The notes under the pieces are model-generated. The model was not told the DNA's origin. It saw only the letters and a list, made by a program, of their open reading frames with translations, and made no database searches. A stretch of 64,000 bases of DNA. It comes from Paenibacillus shirakamiensis. GTDB lineage: Bacteria; Bacillota; Bacilli; Paenibacillales; Paenibacillaceae. The stretch lies in NCBI RefSeq assembly GCF_017874255.1, contig NZ_JAGGLD010000003.1, positions 372,001 through 436,000 on the forward strand. Direction: 5' to 3'. Shown here one piece after another: positions 8,710 to 18,296 of this stretch. How positions within the stretch are numbered: the first letter of the stretch is position 1; each line of letters starts with the position of its first letter. Position numbers and translations under genes: made by a program.

Positions 8710-9804
8710 TTATCGATGATCGGCTCCTACAGCTTCTGAGATATGACTAAAACCATCGCGCTTAAGCAGTTCCAGAAGTCCTGCATGTAGTTGTCGATTG
8801 ATCTCGGGTCCTTTATAAATTAAGGCAGTATATATCTCAACTAGACTCGCCCCTGCACGGATTTTGTCATAAGCATCCTGACTATCAAAGATCCCTCCTG
8901 AACCAATGATGGGTAGAGTTCCTTCCGTCTGCTTATATATCCGGGCAATAATTTCTGTAGAGCGCTCTGTCAAGGGACGACCACTAAGACCCCCCGTCTC
9001 CTTGGCATTCTCATGAGTTAGACCTTCTCTAGAAATCGTCGTATTTGTAGCAATGATTCCTGAGACTCCGCTCTTTTGAATCGTATCTACCATAAAGGTC
9101 AGTTCTTCATCGCTCACATCCGGTGCAATTTTGACCAGTACAGCCTTTTTCTTCCCCATCCGAGCGTTATGAACCTCTATCTCCTGCATCACGGCAGACA
9201 AAAGCGTAGCGAGTTCACTCCCATGCTGTAGATTACGCAAATCCGGCGTATTTGGTGAACTTATATTAACCACAAAAAAATCAGCTTGCGTATAGAGCGC
9301 TGCGATGCATTTCTCATAATCTACATGCGCTTCCTCGTTAGGCGTCGCTTTATTTTTGCCAATATTGACAGCGATAGGGATGGGTCTTGCGGACAATGCT
9401 TCCAATCGGCTCGCCATCTGGCTCGCTCCATGATTATTAAAGCCCATCCGATTCACAAGTGCTTCATCTGGAGGTAGACGGAACAAACGCGGCAGTTCAT
9501 TACCAGGCTGGGCGAGCGGGGTTACGGTGCCCACTTCCATGAAGCCAAACCCCACAGCAGAGAATCCAGCCACGGCTTCAGCATTTTTATCTAGACCTGC
9601 GGCAAGTCCTACAGGTGTTGGAAAATGAAGACCGAACAAATCTACGGCAAGTTCAGGAATTTCCTTCACACCGTACATCATGTGTAGTAGCGGCGCACCG
9701 CCCGGGAGCTTCCCCGTTGTATGTAATCCGCCAATAACTAAATGATGCGCCTTCTCAGCATCTAATTTGAAGAAGATTGGCTTACCAAAGTTGCGGTATA
9801 ACAA
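8710..9804 (-). CDS. pyrD: Quinone-dependent dihydroorotate dehydrogenase (class 2)
   Basis: The fourth step of pyrimidine synthesis: oxidation of dihydroorotate to orotate with FMN, passing electrons to membrane quinone. The 364-residue length and the hydrophobic N-terminal extension (residues 1-45, MLYRNFGKPIFFKLDAEKAHH) mark the class 2 enzyme. The core has GLAAGLDKNAE (66-76), MGFNNHG, the catalytic-serine motif NISSPNTPDLR (180-190), and FMN phosphate loops IIGSGGIF and GASLVEIYTALIYKGP. It heads a six-gene minus-strand string and lies outside any pyr operon in this window. Class 2 enzymes do not need a PyrK partner. Confidence 0.95.
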   Translation of the reverse strand: MLYRNFGKPIFFKLDAEKAHHLVIGGLHTTGKLPGGAPLLHMMYGVKEIPELAVDLFGLHFPTPVGLAAGLDKNAEAVAGFSAVGFGFMEVGTVTPLAQPGNELPRLFRLPPDEALVNRMGFNNHGASQMASRLEALSARPIPIAVNIGKNKATPNEEAHVDYEKCIAALYTQADFFVVNISSPNTPDLRNLQHGSELATLLSAVMQEIEVHNARMGKKKAVLVKIAPDVSDEELTFMVDTIQKSGVSGIIATNTTISREGLTHENAKETGGLSGRPLTERSTEIIARIYKQTEGTLPIIGSGGIFDSQDAYDKIRAGASLVEIYTALIYKGPEINRQLHAGLLELLKRDGFSHISEAVGADHR

Positions 9805-9990
9805 TGCTATTCACTCCGTTCATATGCAATGGACATTATGCCCCTTCATCAAGTTTATCGTTTTCTTCGGCAAAAGAAAAGTTTTGAAACGAAGATTGTT
9901 CATCTTGTTCTGTGCCTAGAAATTTCATGAACTTCCCATTACAATAGATTTGTATGAATGATTTGTTTTATGAGAGGGGACCTGGGCCTA

Positions 9991-10125
9991 GTGTCAACCA
10001 AACGTATACCACCGACAATGCATCAGAAGAAGGAAGAGGTCAATAAAAAACTAATTATTTGGGTCAGTACTATTATAGGTGTCATCGTCGTAGCTCTCGT
10101 CGTGCTTCTTGCTGTGTCTAAATAA
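9991..10125 (+). CDS. Small single-pass membrane protein (44 aa)
   Basis: A short gene reading from GTG 9991 to TAA 10125. GAGGGG at 9974-9979 is a usable ribosome binding site; an in-frame ATG at 9970 has none. The product begins with a polar, lysine-rich 20-residue segment and ends in one hydrophobic helix (LIIWVSTIIGVIVVALVVLL) followed by AVSK, so it should be a bitopic membrane peptide with a cytosolic basic N-terminus. I do not recognise it. Clean composition and a good ribosome binding site favour a real gene, but homologues are needed to confirm. Confidence 0.6.
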   Translation: MSTKRIPPTMHQKKEEVNKKLIIWVSTIIGVIVVALVVLLAVSK

Positions 10126-10162
10126 AACAATGAAGTAATCAACGATCGAATTAATTAATAAT

Positions 10163-11578
10163 TTATGTTAGCCAATGATACGTTTTACGGGGATTTGTCT
10201 GCTCCTGTCGATCCGGTATGCTAAATTTAGATCCAGATTGAGGAGAAAGATGAGGCAAATTCCCTTTACCAATGGACACTTTGGTCCCCATGGGTACCAT
10301 ATCAAACAGTTCCTCTACGTCATCCTTACGCATACGAACACATCCGAGAGACTGATCTTTGCCTATGCTGTCCGGCGCATTCGTTCCATGGATAGCATAA
10401 TTCGTATCTGATAATTGCATGCCTCGGCTTCCAAACTCCCCATTCGATCTTCCATTCGGGTTCATAACTTTATCTGTGATGTGATATATACCTTCTGGGG
10501 TATTGACTCCTCCCAGACCAATGGAATAACTCCTTAAGATAATATGTCCACTGACCAAAGCCAATTGATGTTGCGCTTTGTCGACGATAATTTCAAGAGG
10601 TTGATCAAAAAAACGTTGGGCCACTGCCGCGCGGTTTCCCTTGACGCCCTGCTCTTCGCTATTATTATTGTGATTTCCTGAGTCTAATGATGCCCCTGCC
10701 GCAGTAGAAGAATTAGTTCCTTTAGGCTGAGTTATCAAGGCAAATGCGGCTCGGAGTTCAGGACTGCGACCTGCCACCCAATTTTCTGGAAAAGGCTTAG
10801 TTAATGCATTCAGACTCTCAGGCATGCGTCCTTTTGCTTGTAAGTAGTGCTGAATCGCAGTATTAATAATGGCATTGGCCTCTTGCTGCACCGTCCAGAC
10901 CTTTGCTAATTGTTGTAATGCTTTTGTCTCCGCCGGCTCACAGTCACAGACCTTCTGCTCTAGACTTTGTACCCTTAGTTCTCCTTTACTGGGGTGTTCA
11001 ACGCTCAGTACGACGGGCATCTCCTGATGCCAGAGCAGCCAACTTCCTTGTTGGCGCATCGCAAGCACACCTGTTAGTCCACCAGAAGGCATACTACTCA
11101 TAAATTCCCCGATTACGTCTCGATCGGAATTCACACGACCCCAAGCTTTAGCTGTAAAGTCTACGGCTATTCTATCAGCTCTCCCATCGTCATTCGTATA
11201 AGAATCTATGGTTAAAAGATCCCTTTCTATGTAAGCATCCATGGTCAGGTCGGAGTTATGATCTACATGCTTTGGTGCAGCAACCGATGGAATCCACAAG
11301 AGCTGTAGCAATACCACAGCAAGCCATGCGCGCCTTATTCTACGCGTCCGTCTCTCCTTATGGTCTGTCGCTTCCATTAATTTAGCCTGATATTCTTCCC
11401 ATACTTCTGCTGGAACTTTGCTACTCTCAAATGCTTCATATATGTGACCGGCTTTGTTATAACAATAATTGGCTTTGCCGATTTGTTCATTTTTCTCATA
11501 TTCCTTGCCTAGTAAATACCATGCCATCCGATTCTCCGGATGAAGTAGAACATATTTTTTCAAATAAGATAAATTCAT
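10163..11578 (-). CDS. Membrane-anchored L,D-transpeptidase (YkuD domain) with cytoplasmic TPR-like head
   Basis: A 471-residue protein with three parts. Residues 1-75 look like tetratricopeptide-type helices (HPENRMAWYLLGKEYEKN, GKANYCYNKAGHIYEAF). A basic stop (RRTRRIRR) leads to a single membrane helix at about 84-100. The outside region ends in a YkuD catalytic domain (about 325-435) with HGTNAP and SLGCVRMR (410-417), where C413 is the catalytic cysteine. YkuD enzymes form or remodel 3-3 peptidoglycan crosslinks. A Ser/Asn-rich linker near 290-315 separates an unrecognised middle region. The cytoplasmic helical head on a cell-wall enzyme is unusual. The gene stands alone. Confidence 0.9.
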   Translation of the reverse strand: MNLSYLKKYVLLHPENRMAWYLLGKEYEKNEQIGKANYCYNKAGHIYEAFESSKVPAEVWEEYQAKLMEATDHKERRTRRIRRAWLAVVLLQLLWIPSVAAPKHVDHNSDLTMDAYIERDLLTIDSYTNDDGRADRIAVDFTAKAWGRVNSDRDVIGEFMSSMPSGGLTGVLAMRQQGSWLLWHQEMPVVLSVEHPSKGELRVQSLEQKVCDCEPAETKALQQLAKVWTVQQEANAIINTAIQHYLQAKGRMPESLNALTKPFPENWVAGRSPELRAAFALITQPKGTNSSTAAGASLDSGNHNNNSEEQGVKGNRAAVAQRFFDQPLEIIVDKAQHQLALVSGHIILRSYSIGLGGVNTPEGIYHITDKVMNPNGRSNGEFGSRGMQLSDTNYAIHGTNAPDSIGKDQSLGCVRMRKDDVEELFDMVPMGTKVSIGKGNLPHLSPQSGSKFSIPDRQEQTNPRKTYHWLT

Positions 11579-11709
11579 ATAAAACGCTCCAATCCTAGGC
11601 GATCCTTCCTTTCTATTATCGGTAAAATCAGACTAGATTGCAGTGCCCTCCTTAGTCCAAGGGAAGATCACGCGTTCGAATCCTATCAATTATGTCTTTG
11701 GATATACGC

Positions 11710-11751
11710 AAAAAAGGCATCTTCTGATCCCTAGGGGGAGAAAGATGCCTT
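11710..11751 (-). terminator. Terminator of the ferredoxin gene
   Basis: The stem AGGCATCTT / AAGATGCC encloses a short loop and is followed on the minus strand by TTTTTT. It is 18 bp past the ferredoxin stop codon. Confidence 0.85.
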
Positions 11752-11768
11752 CTGCGTAAATAATAAAA

Positions 11769-12104
<336 letters not shown>

Positions 12105-12143
12105 TCACACTTTCAACAAGTGATAATCATTATCACAAAATAC

Positions 12144-13430
12144 TCATTCCTCCCGATCTTCTCGTAGAAAATCGGTTTGTAGTGATGTACCGCGGATTTT
12201 GTGGTTACGGATGAGTGTAGAGGGGTCATCTCCTAGCATTCCTGCAGTGAGAATAGCGCTCTCACCAAACTTATCTCGAATTCGATCCATAGTCCGAGTT
12301 AGCTCTTCTTTTTTGGGTTGTCTCTCATAATCAAATAGATCCATCTGAAGAGCCGACTCCTCTTTGGGCACCAAATTTTGCAGTGTAATCCCAAGAAGAC
12401 GTACAGGTCTTCCTTCCTTCCAATGCCTACGATACAGCCGGCAGGCCTCGTGATAAATCTCATCGGCGGATTCCGTAATTTGGGTCATGGTTTGAGAACG
12501 AGTAATGGTCTTCATATCTGGGGTTCGAATCGTAATCTGAACAGTCTGAGCCATCATATGCTGACGTCTCAGTCGCCGTGCCACTTGATCTGCTAGATTC
12601 AGCATCACCCGCTGCACTTCTTCTATTTGACTAATATCTCTTGGAAGCGTGGTTGTATGTCCGATAGATTTGTTCTTTTCTCGGTCTTCTCGGACAGGCG
12701 AATCATCTAGACCATGCGCAGCCTGCTTCATCCAAATTCCCATCACACCGAATCGTTCGCTCAGCAGTCGTTCATCGGCTGCAGCCAACTGACCAATAGT
12801 ATAGATTCGTAAGCGTTGCAATTTTTCCGCCGTCTTTCCGCCTATACCAAAGAGCTCTCCACACGGCTTATCCCAAAGTAGCTTAGGAATGTCCCGCAAC
12901 CGCAGAACAGTAATGCCATTCGGTTTTTTCATATCTGAAGCCATCTTGGCTAACAATTTGTTCGGTGCCACCCCAATCGAGCAAGGAAGGGAAAGTTCGC
13001 TCATAATCCGATCTTGGATCTCCTGGGCAATCTGCATCGGTGTTCCGAATTGCCTAGAACCTGTAATATCGAGATAACATTCATCTATGGATACAGCTTG
13101 CAGTAATGGTGTGTACCCATAGGCAATCTCCATAAATGCTTTGGAGTATTTCCGATATAAATGAAAATCAGGAGGAATGACAATCAAGTCTGGACATTTC
13201 CGGAGGGCCTGATGCACCTGCATCCCCGTAGAAATTCCTAATCTACGTGCCGTATATGAACTGGTCACGATAATTCCTTTACGTAGCTCTGAACTCCCTG
13301 CAACAGCCGTAGGTTTATTGCGATAGAGACGAGGTTCCTCCGCCTCATGAACAGAGCAATAAAAAGCATTCATATCTAAATGTAAAACAACACGTCCATT
13401 CGTTGGATAATGGGCATCTACACTTTTCAA
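12144..13430 (-). CDS. dinB: DNA polymerase IV (Y-family translesion polymerase)
   Basis: A 428-residue error-prone polymerase. The catalytic carboxylates are in LDMNAFY (D19) and SIDECYLD (D116, E117). The thumb has helix-hairpin-helix LFGIGGKTAEKL, followed by a little-finger domain. A beta-clamp-binding motif QMDLF lies near the C-terminus. The start is best placed at TTG 13430: AAGGAGGG at 13438-13445 is seven bases upstream, whereas the farther ATG at 13463 has no binding site. The gene is divergent from cimA, and its start region lies close to the cimA promoter. No LexA-type GAAC-N4-GTTC site was obvious in the gap. Confidence 0.93.
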   Translation of the reverse strand: MKSVDAHYPTNGRVVLHLDMNAFYCSVHEAEEPRLYRNKPTAVAGSSELRKGIIVTSSYTARRLGISTGMQVHQALRKCPDLIVIPPDFHLYRKYSKAFMEIAYGYTPLLQAVSIDECYLDITGSRQFGTPMQIAQEIQDRIMSELSLPCSIGVAPNKLLAKMASDMKKPNGITVLRLRDIPKLLWDKPCGELFGIGGKTAEKLQRLRIYTIGQLAAADERLLSERFGVMGIWMKQAAHGLDDSPVREDREKNKSIGHTTTLPRDISQIEEVQRVMLNLADQVARRLRRQHMMAQTVQITIRTPDMKTITRSQTMTQITESADEIYHEACRLYRRHWKEGRPVRLLGITLQNLVPKEESALQMDLFDYERQPKKEELTRTMDRIRDKFGESAILTAGMLGDDPSTLIRNHKIRGTSLQTDFLREDREE

Positions 13431-13569
13431 ATTGAGACCCTCCTTTCTACCAGATCCTCCCATGCAAAATATCGAAAACCATGTTACATTTAAAATAACT
13501 AATGATATAATATTTAATTATACCAAAAATGCTGATGTTTTTACGACTTTTGAAGGGGGATTCTCCAAC

Positions 13570-15189
13570 ATGTCAAAGGCCTTATCCATCTTCGATACCA
13601 CTCTGCGGGACGGTACGCAAGGCGAAGGAATCAGTCTCTCTGCCGACGACAAGCTTAAGATCGCCACGAAGCTTGATCAGTTGGGTGTGCATTATATTGA
13701 AGGCGGAATTCCGGGAAGCAATACAAAAGATATCGAATTTTTTAGACGGGTAAAAGATTTGGGACTGCGCGCCAAAGTTACGGCTTTTGGCAGTACACGC
13801 CGCAAAGATAGCGTGGCTGCACAGGACGCCAACCTGAATAGGATTATTGATTCTGGTGTCTACGCGGCTACCTTAGTCGGGAAATCTTGGGATTTCCATG
13901 TTCACACTGCTCTCCAGACTTCCTTAGAAGAGAACCTCGCGATGATTTTTGACTCCATCTCCTACTTGAAACAGAAGGGTCTTGAAGTTATTTTCGATGC
14001 CGAACATTTCTTCGATGGCTACAAGCACAATCCTGAATACGCTCTCTCGGTAATGAAGAAGGCGGAAGAAGCTGGAGCCGATTGGTTGGTCATGTGTGAT
14101 ACCAATGGAGGTACTCTCCCTCACGAAGTTCATGGAATCGTATCCGTATTGTCTGAACGCGTGAAGCAGGCCATGCTTGGTATTCACACCCATAACGACT
14201 GCGAACTTGCAGTAGCAAATTCTCTAAGTGCTGTACAGGCGGGAGCTCAGCAAATTCAAGGAACCATCAATGGATACGGCGAACGCTGTGGAAATGCGAA
14301 TTTATGCAGTATTATCCCCACACTACAATTGAAGATGGGTTATGAAGTGCTTGAGACTGACAAATTGGCCCAACTCACCAATACAGCTAGATATATTAGT
14401 GAAATTGCTAACGTTCATATGCCAAATAATCAGCCTTATGTCGGTACCTCTGCTTTTGCTCACAAAGGTGGCATTCATGTATCCGCCATCCTGCGAGATT
14501 CAAGAACTTATGAACATGTAGCTCCTGAGACTGTTGGCAATAAACAAAGAGTTCTCGTATCTGAGCTTGCCGGACAAAGTAATATCGTATCCAAAGCTCA
14601 GGATATGGGTATTGCCTTTGACCCTAGCCATGAGGATACGAAGCAAGTCATGTCCAAAGTTAAGGATTTAGAACATCAAGGCTATCAATTCGAAGCGGCG
14701 GATGCCTCACTGGAATTGCTACTTCGTGAAGCCAATGGAGAAATTACAGAATTGTTCGTCTTTGAGTCCTTCAAAATGTTGGTCGAAAAAACAGCAGGAC
14801 GTCCTGTTGTCTCTGAAGCGTTCGTTAAGATCAAGATAGATGGCGCGAGTGTCTATACAGCAGCCGAGGGAAATGGACCTGTGAATGCCCTCGATAATGC
14901 ACTTCGAAAAGCATTGATTAATTACTATCCACGCCTACAAGACATCCATTTATCCGATTATAAAGTTCGGGTGCTCGATGAAATGGATGCTACAGCATCC
15001 AAGGTGCGTGTGCTTATCGAGACAAGAGACCTCACATCGAGCTGGAATACGGTCGGCGTCTCTAGCAATGTGATTGAAGCCAGTTGGGAAGCTTTAGTGG
15101 ATAGTATTCGCTATACGCTACTCGGACAGACTAAATTGCAAGGTCAACATGAAGTAGCTAGCGAACGAGGCGGCATTGTGAACCACTAA
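13570..15189 (+). CDS. cimA: (R)-citramalate synthase
   Basis: Condenses pyruvate and acetyl-CoA to citramalate, the threonine-independent entry to isoleucine synthesis. The 539-residue protein begins with the HMG-like lyase domain: FDTTLRDGTQGEG (8-20) with the catalytic Arg-Asp, a manganese-binding HTHND near 202, and YGERCGNANL. A LeuA-type regulatory domain follows (about 400-530). The GTQGEGISLSADDK motif and length fit the citramalate subfamily rather than LeuA or homocitrate synthase. ATG 13570 is 9 bases after AGGGGGA (13554-13560). It is followed by its own terminator and not by leuCD. Confidence 0.9.
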   Translation: MSKALSIFDTTLRDGTQGEGISLSADDKLKIATKLDQLGVHYIEGGIPGSNTKDIEFFRRVKDLGLRAKVTAFGSTRRKDSVAAQDANLNRIIDSGVYAATLVGKSWDFHVHTALQTSLEENLAMIFDSISYLKQKGLEVIFDAEHFFDGYKHNPEYALSVMKKAEEAGADWLVMCDTNGGTLPHEVHGIVSVLSERVKQAMLGIHTHNDCELAVANSLSAVQAGAQQIQGTINGYGERCGNANLCSIIPTLQLKMGYEVLETDKLAQLTNTARYISEIANVHMPNNQPYVGTSAFAHKGGIHVSAILRDSRTYEHVAPETVGNKQRVLVSELAGQSNIVSKAQDMGIAFDPSHEDTKQVMSKVKDLEHQGYQFEAADASLELLLREANGEITELFVFESFKMLVEKTAGRPVVSEAFVKIKIDGASVYTAAEGNGPVNALDNALRKALINYYPRLQDIHLSDYKVRVLDEMDATASKVRVLIETRDLTSSWNTVGVSSNVIEASWEALVDSIRYTLLGQTKLQGQHEVASERGGIVNH

Positions 15190-15212
15190 TTCTAAAGCCA
15201 AACCAACTTAAT

Positions 15213-15254
15213 AAAGAGCCGAATCAAGGATTTCCTGATTCGGCTCTTTGTTTT
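15213..15254 (+). terminator. Terminator of cimA
   Basis: AAAGAGCCGAATCA pairs with TGATTCGGCTCTTT across a short loop, followed by GTTTTG. It is 24 bp past the cimA stop. Confidence 0.9.
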
Positions 15255-15305
15255 GCATCTTTAACTCGATTACACTTCTGTACTTCCTACTACGTTAAGT
15301 TAGAG

Positions 15306-15884
15306 TTATTTACTATCTACTAGCTTCATAAGCTTGAATTCAAGATCTTTGGCGGTTAAAGTTCCGATAATTACATCTTGAATTTTGCCATGGCGATCAA
15401 TCAAAATATTCGTTGGAAAAGCAACCCCATTATATTGTTGATAAGCCTCAGCTTTCTCGTCTAGCAGTACTGGAAACGTGTACTTATACTTATCCACAAA
15501 TTCTTTTGCATCTTTCAGCTTGTCATACATCGTTACATTTACACTATACACATCGAGATTCTGCTTGTATTTATCACTTAATCGAACAAGATCTGGGGCT
15601 TCTTCTTGACATGGACCACACCATGAGGCCCAGAAGTTGAGCAACATCGGCTTATCCCTTGAACCGCCTATAGAATATGTCTGTCCATTCAAAGCCTGTA
15701 AAGAAAATGATGGAGCATCGCTGCCTATCTTAAGCCCGCTATTTGCAGAAGCCGTAGCTCCTAAAGAACTAGGCTTAGACATCCATTGATCCCACCAAGA
15801 CATAATTCCTTTATCCGAATTCTGATACAGCGCAATCGCTAGTAATAGAGCGACAACACTGAGTATCAAACCCATTCTTTTCAT
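15306..15884 (-). CDS. TlpA/ResA-like membrane-anchored thiol-disulfide oxidoreductase
   Basis: A 192-residue protein with an uncleaved or signal-anchor N-terminal helix (about 4-20) and an extracytoplasmic thioredoxin fold (about 51-190). The active site is WCGPC (C89, C92) preceded by LLNFWAS. The cis-proline loop is VAFPTN. The family includes ResA, which reduces apocytochrome c, and StoA of the spore cortex. The neighbours give no cytochrome c context, so the partner is unknown. It is monocistronic, facing the cimA terminator. Confidence 0.9.
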   Translation of the reverse strand: MKRMGLILSVVALLLAIALYQNSDKGIMSWWDQWMSKPSSLGATASANSGLKIGSDAPSFSLQALNGQTYSIGGSRDKPMLLNFWASWCGPCQEEAPDLVRLSDKYKQNLDVYSVNVTMYDKLKDAKEFVDKYKYTFPVLLDEKAEAYQQYNGVAFPTNILIDRHGKIQDVIIGTLTAKDLEFKLMKLVDSK

Positions 15885-16014
15885 AATTATCTTTCCTTTA
15901 CACTTGTTGTTAACAGCCCTTAAAAAGCAGGCCTAGTCACTCCTTCCTATTGTACCCTTATTTCATAATTTGTTACAATGACCTCATCATTTTCGATACA
16001 AAAAGGAGACTGTA

Positions 16015-16479
16015 ATGAATTTTTCATTCGAATCGGATCGCATGTATACATTAAATGCATCCGTACGCCGCCAGTTGGTGACCCATTTATATAGAGAACT
16101 CCCAAATGAAGCTTGCGGAGCTCTATTGGGTAATTTGGATAACAACGTCCTACATATTGACCGACTCCAGCCTATACGCAATACTGCCGGAAATCCCAAG
16201 CACGCTTTTCATTTAGACCCATCGGGGTGGATATCCTGTAGCTTCCATCCTCACTTGATTGGCATATTTCATACCCATCCTACGTCTTCGCCTACCCCTT
16301 CAGCCGAAGATTTGATGCAATTACAATTGTTTGGAGAATTCATACACATTTATCTTATTGCTTCGCCTATAACTAAAAACGGTGAACCTGATGCGCTAAT
16401 TCACGCCTATTCGGTCCACCGTAACCCACATAGTTTATACTATCTTGAACCTTTAATACTTACTCAAGAAAATGTATAA
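16015..16479 (+). CDS. M67 family (JAMM/MPN+) metallopeptidase
   Basis: A 154-residue JAB1/MPN/Mov34-type zinc isopeptidase. The full catalytic set is present: E32 in NEACGAL, H86 and H88 in FHTHP, S96 and D99, matching H-x-H-x7-S-x2-D. Bacterial M67 proteins often process C-terminal ubiquitin-like tails such as ThiS/MoaD/CysO-type sulfur carriers. No such carrier lies next to it, so the substrate is open. Its 3' end overlaps that of the opposing exonuclease gene by 27 bp. Confidence 0.9.
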   Translation: MNFSFESDRMYTLNASVRRQLVTHLYRELPNEACGALLGNLDNNVLHIDRLQPIRNTAGNPKHAFHLDPSGWISCSFHPHLIGIFHTHPTSSPTPSAEDLMQLQLFGEFIHIYLIASPITKNGEPDALIHAYSVHRNPHSLYYLEPLILTQENV

Positions 16480-17187
16480 ATCTCCTAAAGTCAATACATT
16501 TCTCAACTGTAGTTCTTCTAATAGACATGCCCACAAAGTTGCTGTCATCTTAGCATCTTGTAGCGCATTATGACGACGAGTAATTGGAATCTGATAAAAA
16601 TTCAGCCATTCATCCAAACTCATAATTCCTAGATTTGGATTTAGCTTAGTAGCAATAATCATCGTATCCAGAACTCGGTGACTAAGACGAGTCTTAGATG
16701 TTTTCCAGAGCGCTTGATCCAGAAATGCTTTGTCATGACCGCTACAATGCGCAACGAGGACACGATCAGACACAAAAGTCATAAAGCCATGCAGTGCCTC
16801 TACCATGGGTGGTGCACTGCTGGCCATTTCCTGGGTAATACCTGTAAGCTCTAGGATAGAAAGAGGAATTGTACGCTCAGGCCTACTTAACAAATGAATT
16901 TCTTGTTCCTTATTCACACTGCCTTGCATGTTTATAGCACCAAAAGATAATATTTCATCACCATGCTGAGCATGAAATCCCGTGGTCTCTAGATCAAACA
17001 CAGTTGTCTGTAACTCCGTGAGAGGAATATGAAGTGTCTCCGGACGACGTTGTCCTTTGTTAAGCGAACGGATAAAAGCAATCTGCTGCGCGCTCGGATG
17101 TGCATATAATGAATTCACATGTGAAAAAAAGCTTTTGCTTCGAAATGCGCCCCAAAAACCTCCACTCCCTGTATTTGGCTCTCTCAT
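16453..17187 (-). CDS. DnaQ/PolC-type 3'-5' exonuclease (DEDDh)
   Basis: A 244-residue exonuclease-domain protein. The DEDDh residues are D65 and E67 in VFDLETTGF, a later aspartate in VLVAHCSGHDKAFLD, and H206/D211 in RRHNALQDAKMT. About 60 residues before the domain carry no recognised fold. ATG 17187 overlaps the stop of the upstream nucleotidyltransferase gene as ATGA and has its own GAGAGGAAG site, so the two are translationally coupled. Linkage to a GlnD-like transferase and AmtB suggests RNA or nucleotide turnover connected with that module rather than DNA proofreading, but that is inference. Confidence 0.88.
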   Translation of the reverse strand: MREPNTGSGGFWGAFRSKSFFSHVNSLYAHPSAQQIAFIRSLNKGQRRPETLHIPLTELQTTVFDLETTGFHAQHGDEILSFGAINMQGSVNKEQEIHLLSRPERTIPLSILELTGITQEMASSAPPMVEALHGFMTFVSDRVLVAHCSGHDKAFLDQALWKTSKTRLSHRVLDTMIIATKLNPNLGIMSLDEWLNFYQIPITRRHNALQDAKMTATLWACLLEELQLRNVLTLGDLYIFLSKY

Positions 17188-18254
17188 TTGCGCTTCCTCT
17201 CCCAAAAGCGATGCTGGCGCTGTAACGTTCGATACAACATTTTGATATTCCCAAGACTCCCTCGAAGTAGACGTAACGTCTCTCTCTGCCTCATAATAGT
17301 TGGGCTGAGGTAAGAACTGCCTTCTATCATCCCATCTTCCTTGACCCATGAAGTCATAGATCTCAATTGAAGTGCCGTAACGAAGGAACTTTGGCAAGCC
17401 TCTATCCCGGACACAGCTTCAAGCTGAATTAGTTTTTGCAGACGGTCTAGGGTGGATGTCTCGCGCAGACCATATTGGAGGGCCATACACCTTATTCCAT
17501 TCACAAGAGGCATATATAGACCATACTTCATGTCGAAACTTCCTGCATGCTCCCCAAAAGACTCCGTAATCACCTGACCCAGTACATTTAGTCCAGCTTT
17601 GTGACGAACCGTATTTCTCAATAGTCCAGCTGTAAGTTCATCGCTTTGTTCCATTATCCTCAAGAAGTGATCAGACCAAGCAGCACTTAGCATAGCATCG
17701 CCTGCAATATGTCTAAGATCGGAAGCAATAGTTAAATATCTAACCGCTTCCCACTGCAAACTATTACGCCATCCTTGTAATTGCTGTCTCCAACCCGCTA
17801 TATCTTTTCGCCACATCGGATTAATTGCCATGACCTGTCCTGGGCACGGAGGATACCCAGACTTTTCAAGTATCCTTACCAGCCGCTCAGCAAAAACATC
17901 AAAATATGGCGCAAGATCTCGCCCTCCACTATCCCCAATAATTAACCCATTGTCTTGATCACTCCAGAGGGTCTGTTCAGAGCGGCCTGCACTACCAAAT
18001 ACAACAAAGGCGTATGAAGTTGGCGGTTGACCGAACCCCTCGGCTTCCATCATCATCTCCGAAAGATATACCGCTCGATTCATTACCTCATCATGCATTT
18101 GATTGACCGCTCGGTTCCACTCTAGCACTGGCATCCTATTTCGTAGTTTAAGCAGTTCATTTTGTTCTTTCATCCGGGCTGCTCGCAATGAACGGGGAGA
18201 GGAAGCCGATCGAATGCCTGTATAATGAATATCCTTCACGGTTACTTCAGACAT
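17184..18254 (-). CDS. DUF294-type (GlnD-like) nucleotidyltransferase
   Basis: A 356-residue protein of the DUF294 plus DUF294_C architecture. The nucleotidyltransferase signature is intact: FGSAGRSEQ (86-93) followed by SDQDNG with metal-binding D99 and D101, as in GlnD uridylyltransferases. A helical C-terminal domain follows. It lacks HD and ACT domains of GlnD and the CBS pair often fused to DUF294 proteins. ATG 18254 follows GAGGGG. It lies 42 bp downstream of the ammonium transporter and is coupled to the exonuclease. The substrate is unknown; modifying a transporter partner or nucleotide is possible. Confidence 0.85.
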   Translation of the reverse strand: MSEVTVKDIHYTGIRSASSPRSLRAARMKEQNELLKLRNRMPVLEWNRAVNQMHDEVMNRAVYLSEMMMEAEGFGQPPTSYAFVVFGSAGRSEQTLWSDQDNGLIIGDSGGRDLAPYFDVFAERLVRILEKSGYPPCPGQVMAINPMWRKDIAGWRQQLQGWRNSLQWEAVRYLTIASDLRHIAGDAMLSAAWSDHFLRIMEQSDELTAGLLRNTVRHKAGLNVLGQVITESFGEHAGSFDMKYGLYMPLVNGIRCMALQYGLRETSTLDRLQKLIQLEAVSGIEACQSSFVTALQLRSMTSWVKEDGMIEGSSYLSPTIMRQRETLRLLRGSLGNIKMLYRTLQRQHRFWERKRK

Positions 18255-18296
18255 GATCTTGTTCCCCTCTCTTTGTTGGATTCTATAGTAAGTAAG

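Noticed and set aside
11655..11695. tRNA-like T-loop sequence GTTCGAATCC downstream of the ferredoxin gene
   Set aside because: The flanking bases do not form a T-stem (CACGC against CTATC), and no acceptor, D or anticodon arms are visible. At best it is a chance match or a decayed fragment.
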